From assembly GCF_050947335.1 (NCBI RefSeq), contig NC_134989.1, positions 8,053,501-8,117,500 of the forward strand: DNA of 64,000 nucleotides, written 5' to 3'. The notes under the pieces were generated by a model. That model was not told the DNA's origin. It saw only the letters and a program-made list of their open reading frames with translations, and searched no databases. How positions within the stretch are numbered: position 1 is the first letter of the stretch; every line of letters begins with the position of its first letter. Origin of the DNA: Megachile rotundata (Eukaryota; Arthropoda; Insecta; Hymenoptera; Megachilidae). Both the position numbers and the translations under genes were made by a program. Below are positions 45,794-60,308 of the stretch, in pieces.

Positions 45794-47350
45794 CTGCAAA
45801 AATGTAGAAAGATTAAATTCTATCGAATTCTTGTAAACTATTTAAGTGCAAACAATTGCACAACTACCACTGCAAACGATTCAAATATCTAACGGCTTAT
45901 CTTTAAAGCGTCCTGAGGCTTTGGTGTGATATTCAAGTAAAAAGTTGCTACTGCTCAAAAATAATTAAAAAAGGACTAAGAAAACGCGAGTTGATCTCAT
46001 CTCTGTTTTAAGGTTCCTTTTACATCCATAGCTATATGTAAGCACATATAAAAATCAAACCCCAATTAGTTTATATTTTAATCTAGCAAAATTTTAAATG
46101 AAGAAATAAGAAAAGTAGTGAAAATATTCCATAAAATAAATTTACAAATAAAACAATATAAAAGTTATTGTATAAGTTGTTAATGTTATGTACTTATTAG
46201 TATGTTCCACAGATACCCCCACATTACTACTGTTACACTATATACAGATTTGAATAAAAATGCACTAAAAAAAAAGGTGCAATTAAAGCATACAGAAAGT
46301 ATCATAAATAAATTGGGATTTTTAAAAATTGTTTAAAGGACGTTCAACAAAATTACATTATTATTATTTTAATTCATAATGGGAAAAATAATTATTATAG
46401 CACCATCTTGAAATAAACAATGTAATTTTTTTTATAAATTATTTGAAAATGTATATTTATTTTTCTTTGGCAAAATAGATATATTTTTTAGTGAATTAAA
46501 AGTATACTAATCATTTTATTTTTTAATGTAGTAAAGCTATACTAATAATCTTATTTTTTAATATAGAAAAATTGTACTAACTATTTTAAATATTAAATTA
46601 AATAATAAGGTAAAAAATCGTAGTTTTGCACAAGTACCTTGCAAATTATTATAATAAAAAATATAACAAATTTCATTGACATGTGTAAAATAAAATAACT
46701 CCTACAAAATTAATAAATATTCAATTTCATTATACTTTTCAACATTGAAAATTTGATATAGTTAAAATACTTTAATAGTAAAAGAACAATTTAGCACACG
46801 ATGGCAAATGCATTAGTAACTCTTGAGTCAACTGAAAGAAAGAAATCAAGGACATGTGCAAAACGGATCTACAAACTCTTAACCGTACATTCGCTTGCGA
46901 TTTTTTCCCGCATGCTGTTCGCAAACGTTCTGCGCAGTCTTGTTAATACATGCAACCCAAAAACGAAAACACACAAAGGCAATAGAGAAAAATAAAAATC
47001 ACTCCAAAAACAGTTTTCTTCGTTGGCTACTAAGTATGCTGAAAATACCTTATCGTCGACGGTAACCCAAACCATTTTGGCAGGCTGCGCAAATAAATTA
47101 GAGACAGAAATTAGTGACAATACAGTTTCGATGAGACCACGGCTTTGTCTGGCTGCATTTGTTGGTGCGCAAGGTATAAATTGCTTATTGGACAAGCAAC
47201 GGAAGTTTTGCGACAAACGAAAGTAGAGAGGGAAATTGAAGATATCCACAGGACGCATTAGACGATGACGGTACCAGTGCACACAGCAGATATACCCAAA
47301 TTCGAATCGCGCCATTTTATTTCGAAAATAATTTCTAGTACCGATCTTCT
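45794..47350 (-). promoter_or_regulatory. PyK upstream region, probable 5' UTR exon and promoter
   Basis: 45794-46800 is AT-rich and probably the first intron of PyK. 46860-47345 is GC-richer than its surroundings and fits a 5' UTR exon plus promoter on the minus strand. A 148-codon frame on the minus strand (47315-46869) crosses it but resembles nothing I know. Exact exon borders cannot be fixed from sequence. Confidence 0.35.
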
Positions 47351-50300
47351 CTTACACATAACATCAAGTATTAATCTGAGCCAATCAAGAACAATTTACA
47401 TTAATGCTAATATAACTGCTAATAAACAAGTAAATAAATATCAAGTTAGTAATATGTATTTTACTACTGCAAGAACTTTTGAAAGAAGAAGTTAGTTGTT
47501 CAAGATAAATGTACAATAATAGTTTAATTGTGTAAATAAATATAGATACTTTAATATTAAACATTTTATTGTGAACATTCAACTGAATATTATAAAAATT
47601 GAATTTTTCCAACACATCTGACTATATAATTATTTATATTTGCACTATATAATTATTTATATAATTATAGTAACATAGCTATGTAAGAAATTTCACATGA
47701 AAAATAAAACCTGATTTAAAACAATTAATTCATAATTAAAGTGTTATATTATATTCAAAATAATAGTCATTTTGTTACATAAATATTTAAGGAAAAATAA
47801 CTAAATATTTAAAAAGCTAATGTATTTAATTTTTAAATAAAATAATTTAACCCTAAAATATTCTTTTTGTGTTTTTTTTTCCATCAATGTCCTGTCATTT
47901 TTGAATAATTTAAAAAAAAAAATGTTAAAACGAATATCTTGAGAAAAATTGCATTCAAAGATAACATAATTGTATTTACAATGTTGACAAATTTATCACT
48001 TCAAGATAACAAGACATAACAGGGATTCAATAAATCAATATTATATAAATAAAAATCAGTAATTAATCAAGAATTAAATAATAATTAACCTGAAAAGTGT
48101 CATGTGAATCGATAACGAAAAGAAATATAGATTTGTCTAGCTTACCAAAACGTTTTTAATATAACATTTAATAATTTTTTTATAGGCGTATCAAAATAAA
48201 ATAATTAATAAATTATTTTAATAACGAGCTTGAATATACCATAAACGTTAGTGAGTATAATAAATTATGTAATAGATATACTCTTTTAGGATAAAAAAAA
48301 TCGTCTGTCTGCACTGATTTCCGCCATCGTCTAGAGATATGTGAACTTTGATTAAATTAATTATGTAATTTCCGGATGTGAGTACTAAAAATAGTATTAT
48401 ATATTTAGTAATAAATTATGTGTATTTTTTTGTTTTATTTCGATATTTAATTCTGGAAAGCATCCCGTGCTCGTTTACCAACTTTAGTATTAATTATGAT
48501 TATATGACAATGGATGTCATAACATATTAATCAAAATTAGTGAAGTAATCTACATATGTGTTTTAAGATAATAAGCAGTGTCTTATAACTATGCTAGAAG
48601 AATCACTTTAGTGATAAGTATTTGTAATTTTTATATTATATTGTACATTGTATGTAAATGTATTAATAAAAACAATATTTCAAAATATTAATACTTACAA
48701 ATTACTTTTGTGCTATTTTGCAACTGGAAAAACTTAATTTTATCTCTTCTCTTTCAAAGTAAACATTTGTTATGTTATAAAAATGTGGTACTCATAAATT
48801 ATATAATGGATTAATCCATAATATGTAATTTATAGTTACAGTATTAATAAACGCGAGATTATCTTGATCGATAACGAGATAAGTGGATTACCAATATCCG
48901 CAGAAAAATTGTAATTGTCGCATTCCGTTTATAAAATATTCCGTAATCAAACTTGTTCGATTTATAATTACCTAATAATTTTTTTTCATTTATAATTACA
49001 AAATAAATACCCGTAAATATATTAGTAAAACGTGTGTAGAAAAATTATGATATTTCTTTAATTATTTATTACAACTTTCAAAAGACATATGCATAATAAT
49101 TTAGGTTACGCGCGAGTTATGTGCGTTCAAATACGTCAAAATAATATATTTTATGATAGTGCGAACGCTGCAAGTTGTGTAAAACATTGTATCTCGCTAC
49201 TAGACTTAAGCAAAATTAGCAATGCAAACAATGTAAAAGGTGAGCACCTGTTATTAATAGCATTTGAAATTGCTCGTAAAAAATCCGATATGTAAATCGT
49301 AAGTTTACTTTGAAATATAATTTTTTATTTTCAGTTAATTCTTATTAACAAATTAATTCTGATAGAAAATTTATTTAGAAAAGTTGTGCAGAAAATTTAA
49401 AGCGAATTCCGGAATTTTTACTGAAAGAAAATAGAATTTTCAAAAACACGTAAAGGAATGTGTATTTTGATAAACCTACGTGATATGTCCTTGAGGAAAA
49501 ATGTGAGATATTATGGCAATAAAATAATGACGCAATAACAGAAATGATAAAAAAAATATGAATTGCATCAAAACTGAACTATGTATTCGATCGTAATTTT
49601 TGCTATGAAAATTTAAAAAATTGTTTAAACAAAATGTCGAAAAGTTAAACCGTATTTAATTATATTATTACACTTTTCTTTCGTTTTCCTCAATTTCCAA
49701 GTTGAATGGAATTTTTATACTTTTATCATTTAATTAAAGATGTGATAAATACGATGATCTATCGATAAGCCACGTGAAAAAAACGTGTTGATCAAAAAGA
49801 TTGTCCAAGACACGTTTCCAAAGTGTAAACTTGAAACAGGAAGTACTAGAAAAATTAATTTACTAGATAATATATTTCGACATTGTATGACATTGTTGCC
49901 CTTGCGAAAAGATTTCAAAGTCATTGAAATAGGTTATGTAGTTACTCGTAAATGATATAACTACCTTGACTTTGAATTGCAAGATCAAGGTTATAACTTT
50001 CTCCTATTGCAATTGCATTCTATGAATTGCAAGAATAAAAAGTGTAGAGGAAACCATGAATCATGACTCAACCACTTCCTTGAAAAATTGTGTTAAAGTT
50101 TTATTAATTTTCAAACACTGATTTTATTCACATTTCAAGTTAGATATAATACAAGCTAAGATCAGTGTTATGTACTTATTTACTGCTAAACACAATATTT
50201 ATCACTTTAGTTTTCAAACTGACTATGTGTATATTTCAATGTCAGATGCAATATAAATAGTTCCAGAGCTGTTACTTCTATATTTATTTGAGAGATTACT

Positions 50301-52900
50301 GTTACTGTATTTAAAATAAGACAAGGGACACAAATATGAGGAAATAAACAGCCTATTTAATAAACTTTAAATATATCCTCCAAAAGTTCTCTGACTGAAA
50401 TCAGATGAAATATTGTGTATAAAAATTTGTGCATCATAGATTTCTGTACAATTTTTCTAGTGTCCATCTATAGAATTTTTGTCAAACAATATAATCATTT
50501 GACTTTATTAGACCAACTATTCTACGTAAGCCCATCAGCAGATAAACATGTACATAAATGATAACATTCTTCCCTATACGTCATTAGATACAAGGATAAC
50601 CCACTGCCCCTTTGTCAGGTGAAGAGTTGCTCTATCAATTCTTAGTCATTGAACTGTTGACCCATTCAATGAAGTTCATGGCAATCCAGACCTTTTCTGG
50701 ACATATCAGTTGACATATTTCATCAATAACACTCTATCTAAACTCTAACTATAAGGTATAAATATATTATAAATAAAATCAGATGAATATTTTAGCAATT
50801 GATGGTTCCTTTTGCATTTCTTATCCTTACAATAATTAGAATACAATGCAATAAAAAAATGTTGACTTTGATTTTTAGGTTCATGGTGAATTTTATGACT
50901 GCCATTTTGTTTTATTTCCAACCAAACTGAAAGTGTAAGATCCATCTCTAGCATATAGTTTTTTAATGCAAAACACTGATTATTTTAGTGCAGATTACAT
51001 AATTGTCTTGTGTACTATACAATACATTATGTATATATTATACAAGACAATCATACAAATATAAAGCCAGATTCAAAAATCTTATTTACCCTCATATGAA
51101 CTTTCAATTTGTTTTTGATACATGGTGTTAGAATGAAAATATCAAATTAATTATTCTGTATCAAACAAACCTATATTTAATGAAATTTGATATTAATCAT
51201 GTTTGCAATAATAATTAAAATAATACATGGCAGCTGATTAAGTGTTATCAACAAAGCTCATTACAAAATTTGATTTGATTTGATGTAGCATGATCATGTA
51301 TGAAATGTGATAACATTATCACACTTTACTAGCATGTTATGAACTGTACTCTATTCATGATACACTAAGATATTGCAACATTAATTAAGCATTCTTATGA
51401 TATTTGAATGAAACGATCGACAGCATGAACTATTATACAATCATGATCATGTGTAGTTCAAAGTCATGCATATCTTATTCTTTTTCATTCGACTAAAAGA
51501 GATGTGACAATACAATCTATGATAATATTCATCACAGGGTTATACAATATAATTACATTATTTCAAATTTTAGATAAAAAGACAAGTAGATTCTTAATTT
51601 TGTACTTAATATTTTACTCATTCATTATATTGTCATAATATATTAAATATAATTAGTTTCTGTACATATAAATACAATTAAATTGAGTAAAAAGTTTCAC
51701 AAAAAATTGTATCTTTGCTGACATATATTAAATAGTAATTAATATAAAATTATTGATATCAGACAACTATAAATGTGTACTTTAATAACTGCTGTACTTG
51801 TCATTACATAAAACATATGTTAAATATACAAATAAATCTCCTAAGTTCTTGATTGTAATTTTAACAAATAGTACAACATTTTCAGACATAAATATAACAA
51901 ATTTTACTCATAAATATAAAAGAAGCTCATTATAATGACATAAATAATTAATTAAAAAAATAATTTCATACATTATAATACTGAACTTAAATTAAAACAA
52001 TAAAAGCACATTGTAAAAATTTTGACATAAATTATAGACAATAGAATAAGAAAAACAAATTTTTTAATTGAGTTATATATCAATAAAAAGAATATACCAT
52101 AAAAAGTAAAGAAGTCGTACAATAATGTCTGAAAGATTTAAAAACGGTTTTGATAAAGATGCCCAATTCTTAAGTGACTTTAAATTTTTCAAGGTTAATG
52201 CTATATTCAATCCACACCTTGTGTTTTATGTAAGTACCTCTATCCGAAAAAACTCATAATTATATATTATAATATTGTACGTATATATAACAGAGCCTAC
52301 ATGAAATAAATAAAAATTTTTAAGTACACGTAAATGCTAAGATATTGAAATATATTGGGTGTAACAAATATTAAAATTTCTTAAAACACATAACCTTTTA
52401 AGATTATCACTGCCTACAGCGGTATCGAAAATACAATTTTTTAATTGAAATATGTAATTTGTTATTACCTTTTTAAATTATTTAAACTGAAGTAAAATTT
52501 AAGAAAACAGAAATCAATGAACAACGCAGAAGTACACCAAGATCAACGTTCTCCCACTACGGCCTCTGAGAAACTGTTTTAAGGACACCAAAGGTCATTA
52601 TTTTCTAGTACACTTTATCTATTATCTTCAGGCTGATTTTCAATTCAAATCTAGTTTTATTTTTTCAAAGTTGCTATTCAATAGGAGAGATGGCGGGAGC
52701 ATCGGATTGCCATAATGACATTTTCAAATTTATTGATTAGGTTAAAAAACAAAATAATATATGTAGCACCTTTGAGGTCTTTATAATTGTTCTTCTAAAA
52801 CAGCAATGCGTTAAATAAGCTTGTAGACAGAAGAAAATCCTCATATTTACATAAATAAACCCTACTAATCAGTTTAAGTTGCAAATCTTGGTACGAACAT
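47351..52900. other. Gene desert
   Basis: 5.5 kb of AT-rich DNA without a convincing exon, RNA gene or element. The stretch 51280-51480 holds repeated CATGATCATG words. Short open frames here show no family pattern. Confidence 0.55.
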
Positions 52901-53317
52901 TTGTTTTCACGTAACCGCCACAATATGTGTTTAGTGAAATTGTTGTTAAGGCGGGTTCTTCTTGTTCGCATCCATTTTATTTACCAAATTAATAAGCGAA
53001 TTTTATAATAAACTAAAAAAAAAGAACAATGTAAGTAAGATAAAAAAAAGTACGTTGTTCTATAAAACAATACACTAACTCAACGGCAAGTTTTCTTTTT
53101 AGTGCTAACTGTTCTATTCCTTATCCAAACTATGGTCGAACGTAGTTTCAGTTACATGAACGCATATTATGATGAATGTTTACAAACATCCTTTTATATT
53201 CAAAATAAATTATATATGTGTCGGGGAAGGAACAGGTGAACATGATATAAATATGTAACAGCGGCGATGTACATTTAAACATCAATTACTGTTAAAACTT
53301 GATGTGTCTGTATTTAG
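52901..53317 (+). other. Probable 5' UTR exon and intron of the Jerky-like gene
   Basis: A strong donor (ACAAT then GTAAGTAAG) lies at 53031 and a matching acceptor (CTGTATTTAG) ends at 53317, four bases before the first ATG. This suggests a host-style spliced leader rather than a bare transposon copy. The transcription start is unknown. Confidence 0.45.
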
Positions 53318-53321
53318 CAAT

Positions 53322-54914
53322 ATGTCCTGCAATAAATCTTTAAAAAGAAAAAGGGTAGTGCTCAGTCTTGATGAAAAATGTGATATTCTCAGACGATTAA
53401 AAACGGGCGAAACTGGTACTGCTTTGTCACAAAAATACAATATTGGCAAATCAACTATATCAGCAATAAAATCGAATGAAGATAAGATTTTGAAATATCA
53501 AGCAAATATGCTTGTTAATGGAAACTATGGGAGTAACAAAAAGAGTATGTCAACTGCAGAAAATGACCATTTGGAAAGTGCAGTTTTTCTATGGTTTTTG
53601 CAACAGCGTACTATAGGCACACCAATTACTGGTCCAATTTTATGTGAAAAGGCTTTGCAATTAAATAAAAAAATGAGGGGTAGTACAAATTTCAAGGCTA
53701 GTAAAGGGTGGTTACGAAATTTCAAAGCACGTCATGGAATACGTTTATTAAATATTCAGGCTGAAAAACAGTCTATAAATGCAGAAGCTGGTGAAACATT
53801 CAAAAAGAATTTGTGTGACTTTATACAAGAACAAAATTATTCAGAAGACTGTATATATAATGCAGATCAGAGTAGTTTGTGCTGGAGGTCTTTACCTCAG
53901 AAACAACTTTCAGTGGATTGTAAAACATATGAAGACAGAGTGACTATTATGGTTTGTTTTAATACCACAGGTTCACATAGACTTCCATTGTTTATGATTG
54001 GGAAAGCTCAAAAACCCAAGTGTTTGAAATATATTAGCAGTCTTCCTATTATTTATAAAACACAAAAGAATGGGTGGATGAATACTGATTTATTTAAATC
54101 ATGGTACCTTTTAGATTTTATTCCAAATGTAAAAAAGTATCAGGAAGAAAGTGGGAGGAAAGGAAAAGTTTTGCTCATATTAAATAATGTACCATTGCAT
54201 TCTTTAAAAGAGTTAAATGCACTTACAGATGAAATGTTTCATATTAGGTTTCTTCCAATAAACATAACATCTGTAATACAATCAATGAATCAAGGTATAA
54301 TTGAAAAAGTTAAAAGAACATATCGCAAACATTTGCTAAATAGCATACTGGGTGAAGATAAACAAAATTTAGATGTATTACACTTTTTAAAACATTTTGC
54401 ACTACAAGACTGTTGCCATATAATACATAAAGCATGGAACCTAGTCACTAAAGAAAATCTATACAAAGAATGGAAGAAACTACTTTATGATAAACAAAAG
54501 ATAGAAGTAATAGATAAAGAAACAAATAATGATATAGAAGAAATTTTACAAATTCATCATGTTGCAAAACGTATTTCATGTAGTGACAATTGGGAAATTA
54601 AGGACACTATAAACTGGCTTAGGAGTGATGAAAATGACCACAGTTTTCAAGTTTTGAATGATGAAGAAATTATATGCGAAGTTGCAGGATACAATGCTAT
54701 TAGTGAAGCAGAAGAAATGGAAAGTACTGAAGAACCTGAATCCAGTACAGCAAATGACTATAATAAAGAAACAATTCCTACTGATGCTCATGCATTAGCT
54801 GCTTTAAACATAGCTATCAAATGGTTTGAAGCACAGGCAGAATCAAATATTGTTGATTTGCAACGCCTTAATTATTTAAGAGATCTTGCAAGCTCAAAGA
54901 TTTTTAATAAATAA
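53322..54914 (+). CDS. Jerky/Tigger-type transposase-derived protein, catalytically impaired
   Basis: Single open exon of 530 residues from the first ATG; six further upstream codons are open but begin with GTG. Residues about 7-60 form the N-terminal psq/CENP-B helix-turn-helix (VVLSLDEKCDILRRLKTGET), about 70-145 the second CENP-B-type DNA-binding domain (SKGWLRNFKARHGI), and about 170-380 the DDE_1 nuclease fold. Of the catalytic triad, Asp182 in YNADQSSL is kept, but the second Asp of the LDNxPxH motif is Asn288 (LNNVPLH) and the third, in PMDQG, is Asn323 (SMNQG). No terminal inverted repeats were found nearby. The long intact frame with dead catalysis is the pattern expected of a domesticated transposase acting as a DNA-binding protein. 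Confidence 0.88.
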   Translation: MSCNKSLKRKRVVLSLDEKCDILRRLKTGETGTALSQKYNIGKSTISAIKSNEDKILKYQANMLVNGNYGSNKKSMSTAENDHLESAVFLWFLQQRTIGTPITGPILCEKALQLNKKMRGSTNFKASKGWLRNFKARHGIRLLNIQAEKQSINAEAGETFKKNLCDFIQEQNYSEDCIYNADQSSLCWRSLPQKQLSVDCKTYEDRVTIMVCFNTTGSHRLPLFMIGKAQKPKCLKYISSLPIIYKTQKNGWMNTDLFKSWYLLDFIPNVKKYQEESGRKGKVLLILNNVPLHSLKELNALTDEMFHIRFLPINITSVIQSMNQGIIEKVKRTYRKHLLNSILGEDKQNLDVLHFLKHFALQDCCHIIHKAWNLVTKENLYKEWKKLLYDKQKIEVIDKETNNDIEEILQIHHVAKRISCSDNWEIKDTINWLRSDENDHSFQVLNDEEIICEVAGYNAISEAEEMESTEEPESSTANDYNKETIPTDAHALAALNIAIKWFEAQAESNIVDLQRLNYLRDLASSKIFNK

Positions 54915-57134
54915 TTGTTTTATATTATTAAATTAAATTTTATGTTTCATCGTTTTTGAATAAATTATATATAATAATATATGATCAGAAAAACTGTAAA
55001 TATACAAAAAATACGAAAAAATATTGCTTCTTCGTTTTAAATTCATCAAAGAACAAAATCACTGATGTTCTTATCTTTCCTGTAAAGTGCAATCCAGAAA
55101 ATACGAGGATTCCCAATTATTTTAGAAATTTCTCGGTTTCATCACCAGAGGTCTCTAATATTCCCTAGACCCTTATAATTGAATGCAGTTTTCTTTGCTT
55201 TTGATTTGATAAACCGGCCGGCGAGTGAGCCAATTAGAAAATGTTTTTATGAGTTATTTGACTGCATCCCGGTATATTCTCCTTACATTTATAAACAGCG
55301 ACGGCTAAGAAGTACGGACTTTGCTATATGGAATCCACCCATATATTCTTACATCTATGATTCTTGAGTTCTTACGGATTTTTTAATCTACCTATTGTAA
55401 GCCTTGCATCGTCTCTAACGTTTTCTTGATCTCAAGTACCATAAGAGGAATAGTATTACCATAATTATTTAATTAGTGTAATTTTTAAGTGATGCGTTTT
55501 TACTATTTCGGTATATATTTATATACATAATACTTTTGGTATAAATATAAAAAATAATCATATATAATCTTTAGTGGAAAGTTAACCTAAATATTAGTTG
55601 AAGTGTTAGAAAAAATATTCTAATGCATTTAGAATCAACATTTTAAGTGTAAGTATTTCATTTTGTAAAAATAGTGGAAGTAAAATAAGTAACTATTCAT
55701 TGTTTGTGTATTTAATCCTGTACATATTGTCTTTTTTTATTAAAAAAAATAATAGCAATACTTAAAGTCAATAAAATGTACAGATATTTTTTTGGATACA
55801 TTTGTTACTATTTACAATAAGATGTAAAGCAATTATTGAATAGAAGCTAATAGTATTTTGTTCTTATATCAATTTGTAATTAGGATTTTACAGCAAAGTA
55901 ATTATATTTAGGATGTTTGTTTTATATTATTACTTATAATATATAGTATAGTAGTAATTGTTTTTAATGAAATAATAGTTATGTTTATTTCATTAAATAA
56001 TGTAACTAAAAACTAATGAAATTAATCATATAATTAATAAATACTAAAATTTGTTTTCCTATAATTTTATGGTAGTGGTGCATGTGCCTGTATTGTAAGT
56101 TAAGTATTAATTAAAATTAATATTACGAATTAAGAATACTGTAATGTTATTTTAATATTTTTTTAAATAGTTTAGAATACATAGTTAAATTAAATGCATG
56201 TAAACTAACATATATATGCATAACTGGAGATTAAATTTATTTTGACAAAATTTGTGTATATTGTATTTATTTCAAAATAATTTAATTTACAACAAGTAGA
56301 ATGATCATATATGTAAGTGTTCCCATACACATTCATATGTATATATATTTTCAAAATTAAAAAAATATATTGTTTCAAGGATTTTTTGTTTACAGTTATA
56401 AAAAGAGTAGTTTTTCATGTGGTAAATACACTGTTATATATAAAAAAATATAATTCTGTACATGGCAATGTAAATATAATCATATTTTTAGGAATGTATG
56501 AAATATTATAATACTCTTTTATACCCAATTTGAGAATAGATAGTGATTTTAAATATCTTTCTGTTAATAACTGCACAATTGTACACAAAACAATAACATT
56601 TGTTTTCCATTTGCAAAGTGATTTGTAAAATCACATATTAGCATAACAATAATAAATTGTAGATATTATGAATATCAATATACTTTAACATTTGTACGAA
56701 CTTGGACATTAAAACTTTAAAAAATGATAACATAAAATATATAAAAATTTTATGCAAGATATTTCACAACATGCATATAAATTTGATAATAAATTTAACG
56801 TAAGAACCAATGCTTGTCCTATTTGAATTTGCCTTTTTTTTGCTGTTCTATAAATATTATTTACATTATAAAAAGTGTAATCAATTTTTAACATATTAAT
56901 CTAAGTAGAAAATTAGATTAATAAGAATTTGGAAATCATCATGTAAAATATTTATCAATATTTGGATGGATTATTGAATGAGGTAAATTACCTCAATTTA
57001 TAAAGAGCAATGAAATATAAAACAGCTCTAACTTAAAAATATTAGGACAAACCTTTAGTGCCTATTTTCATCATTTGTGCTAACTTTTTGTTTTGTACAA
57101 TTCCTACATAGATATACCCCACCTAATTGGTTGA
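54915..57134. other. Tail-to-tail intergenic, Jerky-like / SLC25A10
   Basis: AT-rich 3' flanks of two convergent genes; 55160-55380 is slightly GC-richer but shows no recognisable gene. Confidence 0.5.
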
Positions 57135-59464
57135 TTATGATTTCAATATTCCAACAGGATAGAATCCAAAATTAGTTCTCAATTGTTCCAAGAAGACAAA
57201 AGTAAGAATGGTATGTGGAGCCAATCTAACAAATGCTGGTACATATCCCTAAAATCAGATACTCAATAGGTTTTCAAGTTATAATCTTTCTCAGGTCATA
57301 CTTTAGTAATATATACAATTAAAATGCACATATATAATGATAAGTAATTAACGTATTAAATAAAACAATAACATTATTAATTTCTTAAGTATTTCTTTAT
57401 GTAGCAATAAGCAAAATTGTAGAACTTACCTTGAAGAAGGCTAGTGGCCCAAGTTTAGCAGTATACAAAAATAAATCCATTAAGCTCTATAAAACAGAAT
57501 GTAATGTATAATTAAAAGTATTATAACATATTTGAGTAGTAATTTCATTAGTGATATTACCTTAAATTCTCCAGGTTTAGCATTCATTGCACGTGTCTTC
57601 AAAACATCTAATGGTTGTGTAAGAGTTGTAGCTACTGCACCCTTATATTAAAAGAACTGTATAAATAAAATACTAATTTATGAAGTAAATAGGATAAGTT
57701 ATTTATGGCATAACAAGATTAATTTCTATACTGAAGAAAGGTATTTTAAATATATTTAATTATTACAGTACTGAAAATGTTATTCAATTTAACTATTATT
57801 TACTTTATATTACTCTATTAATCATTTTTTTTCATTGATTACTTATCAATCTAAATTATGAGGAATCTAAGAGATAAGTATAATGTTGCAATCATCTAAA
57901 GCTACTACTATGTTTGTTACGTAATATTTTATAGTTCTAAAGTTTAAATAATATCATTAAAGATAAATTACTCACTACATGCTATATAATTATACAATTG
58001 TCATTTGTAATATATATTGAAAAAAGTTTATGATACTTTTCTTAAAATATCAAATACTTATTACATACCACTATTACTTACATTCAAGTAAATGATTGTA
58101 TCATAAATATGCCAATAAATAAGACATAATAAATAAGTTACGTGAATAATTATGTGGAAAATTTACAAGCAAAGTATTTCAAACAAAATGAAATCTTTGA
58201 AATATTTCTTGTTTTCAATAACATGACAATTACTTACTAAATGTATTTATAAAATCTTTAAAATAGAAAAGTGAGGTTGAGCATGGTTAAACAAGAATTG
58301 AATATTGTATTATTAACACAGTAGAAGTAAAATAAAAAAGTAAGAACTAAAAAAATATAAAAATCTAACAAATTAACATTGCAATTCATTGCACGTTATG
58401 TGAGAGGTCTATCTCTCCTAAAACACCATGCTTTCAGAAAATCAGAAACGCAAACTCGTGTCATTTAAGAAATTATATTTAAATAACTTACTCTTCATGT
58501 TATACTTTATATTATGTTTCATATTATATAGATACTGTTTAAACATACTTACTGCACACACACTTGATAATACATGAGTTACAGGATTATCTTCAAAATA
58601 ACCACTTTCAATCATTGTAATTTTTATTTGATCATAAAAACTCAGTTGTCCAATAGTCATTAAAGCGGCTCTTAATGTTGCTGTAGTACATCCACTAAAT
58701 AATTTACTAAAACCTTCTTGTTGAACTATACACACTATTCCATCCAAAGCATGCTTATAACTACAATAATTAATATACAATAGAAATAAAAATATATTAC
58801 ATAATAAATTTTACACTTACTTTCTTCTAAGTTCTGGTGCAAGTTTTATGTCATTTTGCATGCGTACATTAATTACATCTCCTGGTGTTCCAAGAACTCC
58901 ACCAACTGCACCAGAAAATCCAGCTAATAACAATTTTTGATAAAATAACAACGAATGTCCAGGTTTCTCAAAAGTTTGTTTGCCTACCTATGTATTTATA
59001 AATTGTTAAAGATATATAATAAAAGTGTGCATTGTATATAATATAAAGAAATTTACTTCATACGCTCCAAATCTCGTTGTAGAATATGTAAGCTGACGGA
59101 GTAGAGAAGCACTAAGACCATTATATAAAGCTAAAATTCCTTGATTTTTTACTATAGACGTTGTCAATCGTACTACAGATAATTTACCTTCTTGCTGTGT
59201 TTGTAAATGAACCTATAATATGGGTATGCATACTTTCTTTAAATGTAACAGTATACTGACTCTTGTTAATATGATATTAATATATGGAATATACATCTTT
59301 TCATAATTTTATTGTTATATAGAGAAAACAATGAAAAGATAATATTTTTATTGTACAAAACAAATTACCTTTAGTAAGTCTAAAGGGTGGGTTACACAAG
59401 CAGCACCTGCTGAAGAAAGTCCACCAAAATACCATCGTGCTAACTTTTTTGTTTTATCTTCCAT
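57135..59464 (-). CDS. SLC25A10: Mitochondrial dicarboxylate carrier
   Basis: Seven minus-strand exons, 59464-59369, 59212-59057, 58987-58821, 58760-58553, 57641-57561, 57486-57430 and 57248-57135, give 292 residues in phase, the usual length for the SLC25 family. The three-fold repeat is clear: HPLDLLKVHLQTQQEGK (repeat 1), GTPGDVINVRMQND (repeat 2) and TQPLDVLKTR (repeat 3), followed by RLAPHTILTFVFLEQLR. The matches to human SLC25A10 (GLSAS, VRMQND, KLGPLAF) fix the subfamily. It exchanges malate or succinate for phosphate or sulfate across the inner membrane. A 5' UTR exon probably starts near 60450 and ends at 60309 (donor GTAAGTACC), joining the acceptor just above 59492. Confidence 0.94.
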
Positions 59465-60308
59465 ATTTTTTATATTTTGTTATTGCACCTTACTGCAACA
59501 AATAAGTATTATTTTTTTCAAAATATAACTAATTTAATATTAGGACTAAATTAAGATACATACCTTTTCTTTTTATATATTTACATAGTATCTTTTTATA
59601 TATTTACATATTTACATAATTATAAATTTTTTAACAAAATGGAAGCTGTAAATAAGTAATAAAATAACATTTATAATCTAAATGAAAATTTGAAACCAAA
59701 AATATTTTATTTAAATTAATAAACAAAATGTGTAAAAATTTATATAAATACGCGCTTGCTCGCATATATATGTTATAATAAAGATTTTAAACAAATTATT
59801 GAATAATATAAAATATGAAGTAGAAAATTTCTCATGAATTTTATGTTATAATTAATTCTATAAATAGTGTTTGATTTATGTTATTCATACACTCAAATTT
59901 TCTTCACATTTCGATTTATAGTAAAAATAAAAACCATTAACAGTAGTTCTACTTACTATGTTACACGTGCAACATGAACGTTTAATCGTGACTCGTTATA
60001 AATTAATTCTAATTTGTATGTAGCCTACATAAACTGTTTTCGCGAGCGTCAAGTACAAAGTTCTATAGAATATATCATAGTAATCGTAATAAATTATTTA
60101 TTAAATAAAAATATACTAGAAATAGTAAAAAGTATAATACATGAAAATCATTGTATATAAATTTGAACAAAAAATAAGTATTCATAAAAGAATTAAACTT
60201 TTACAACCATTAATAAATAAAAATGTATAAATATATTGTAAAATATGACTGAAACAAGTAAGAAAAATGCACCATAACAAATATAAATATGCAAAAAGTG
60301 GTACTTAC

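Noticed and set aside
49089..49295. 68-codon plus-strand frame
   Set aside because: No recognisable motif, no splice context and no neighbouring exon; consistent with chance in AT-rich DNA.
52125..52240. Short frame MSERFKNGFDK followed by a GTAAGTACC donor
   Set aside because: Looks like a possible first exon, but no downstream partner exon or family match could be found.
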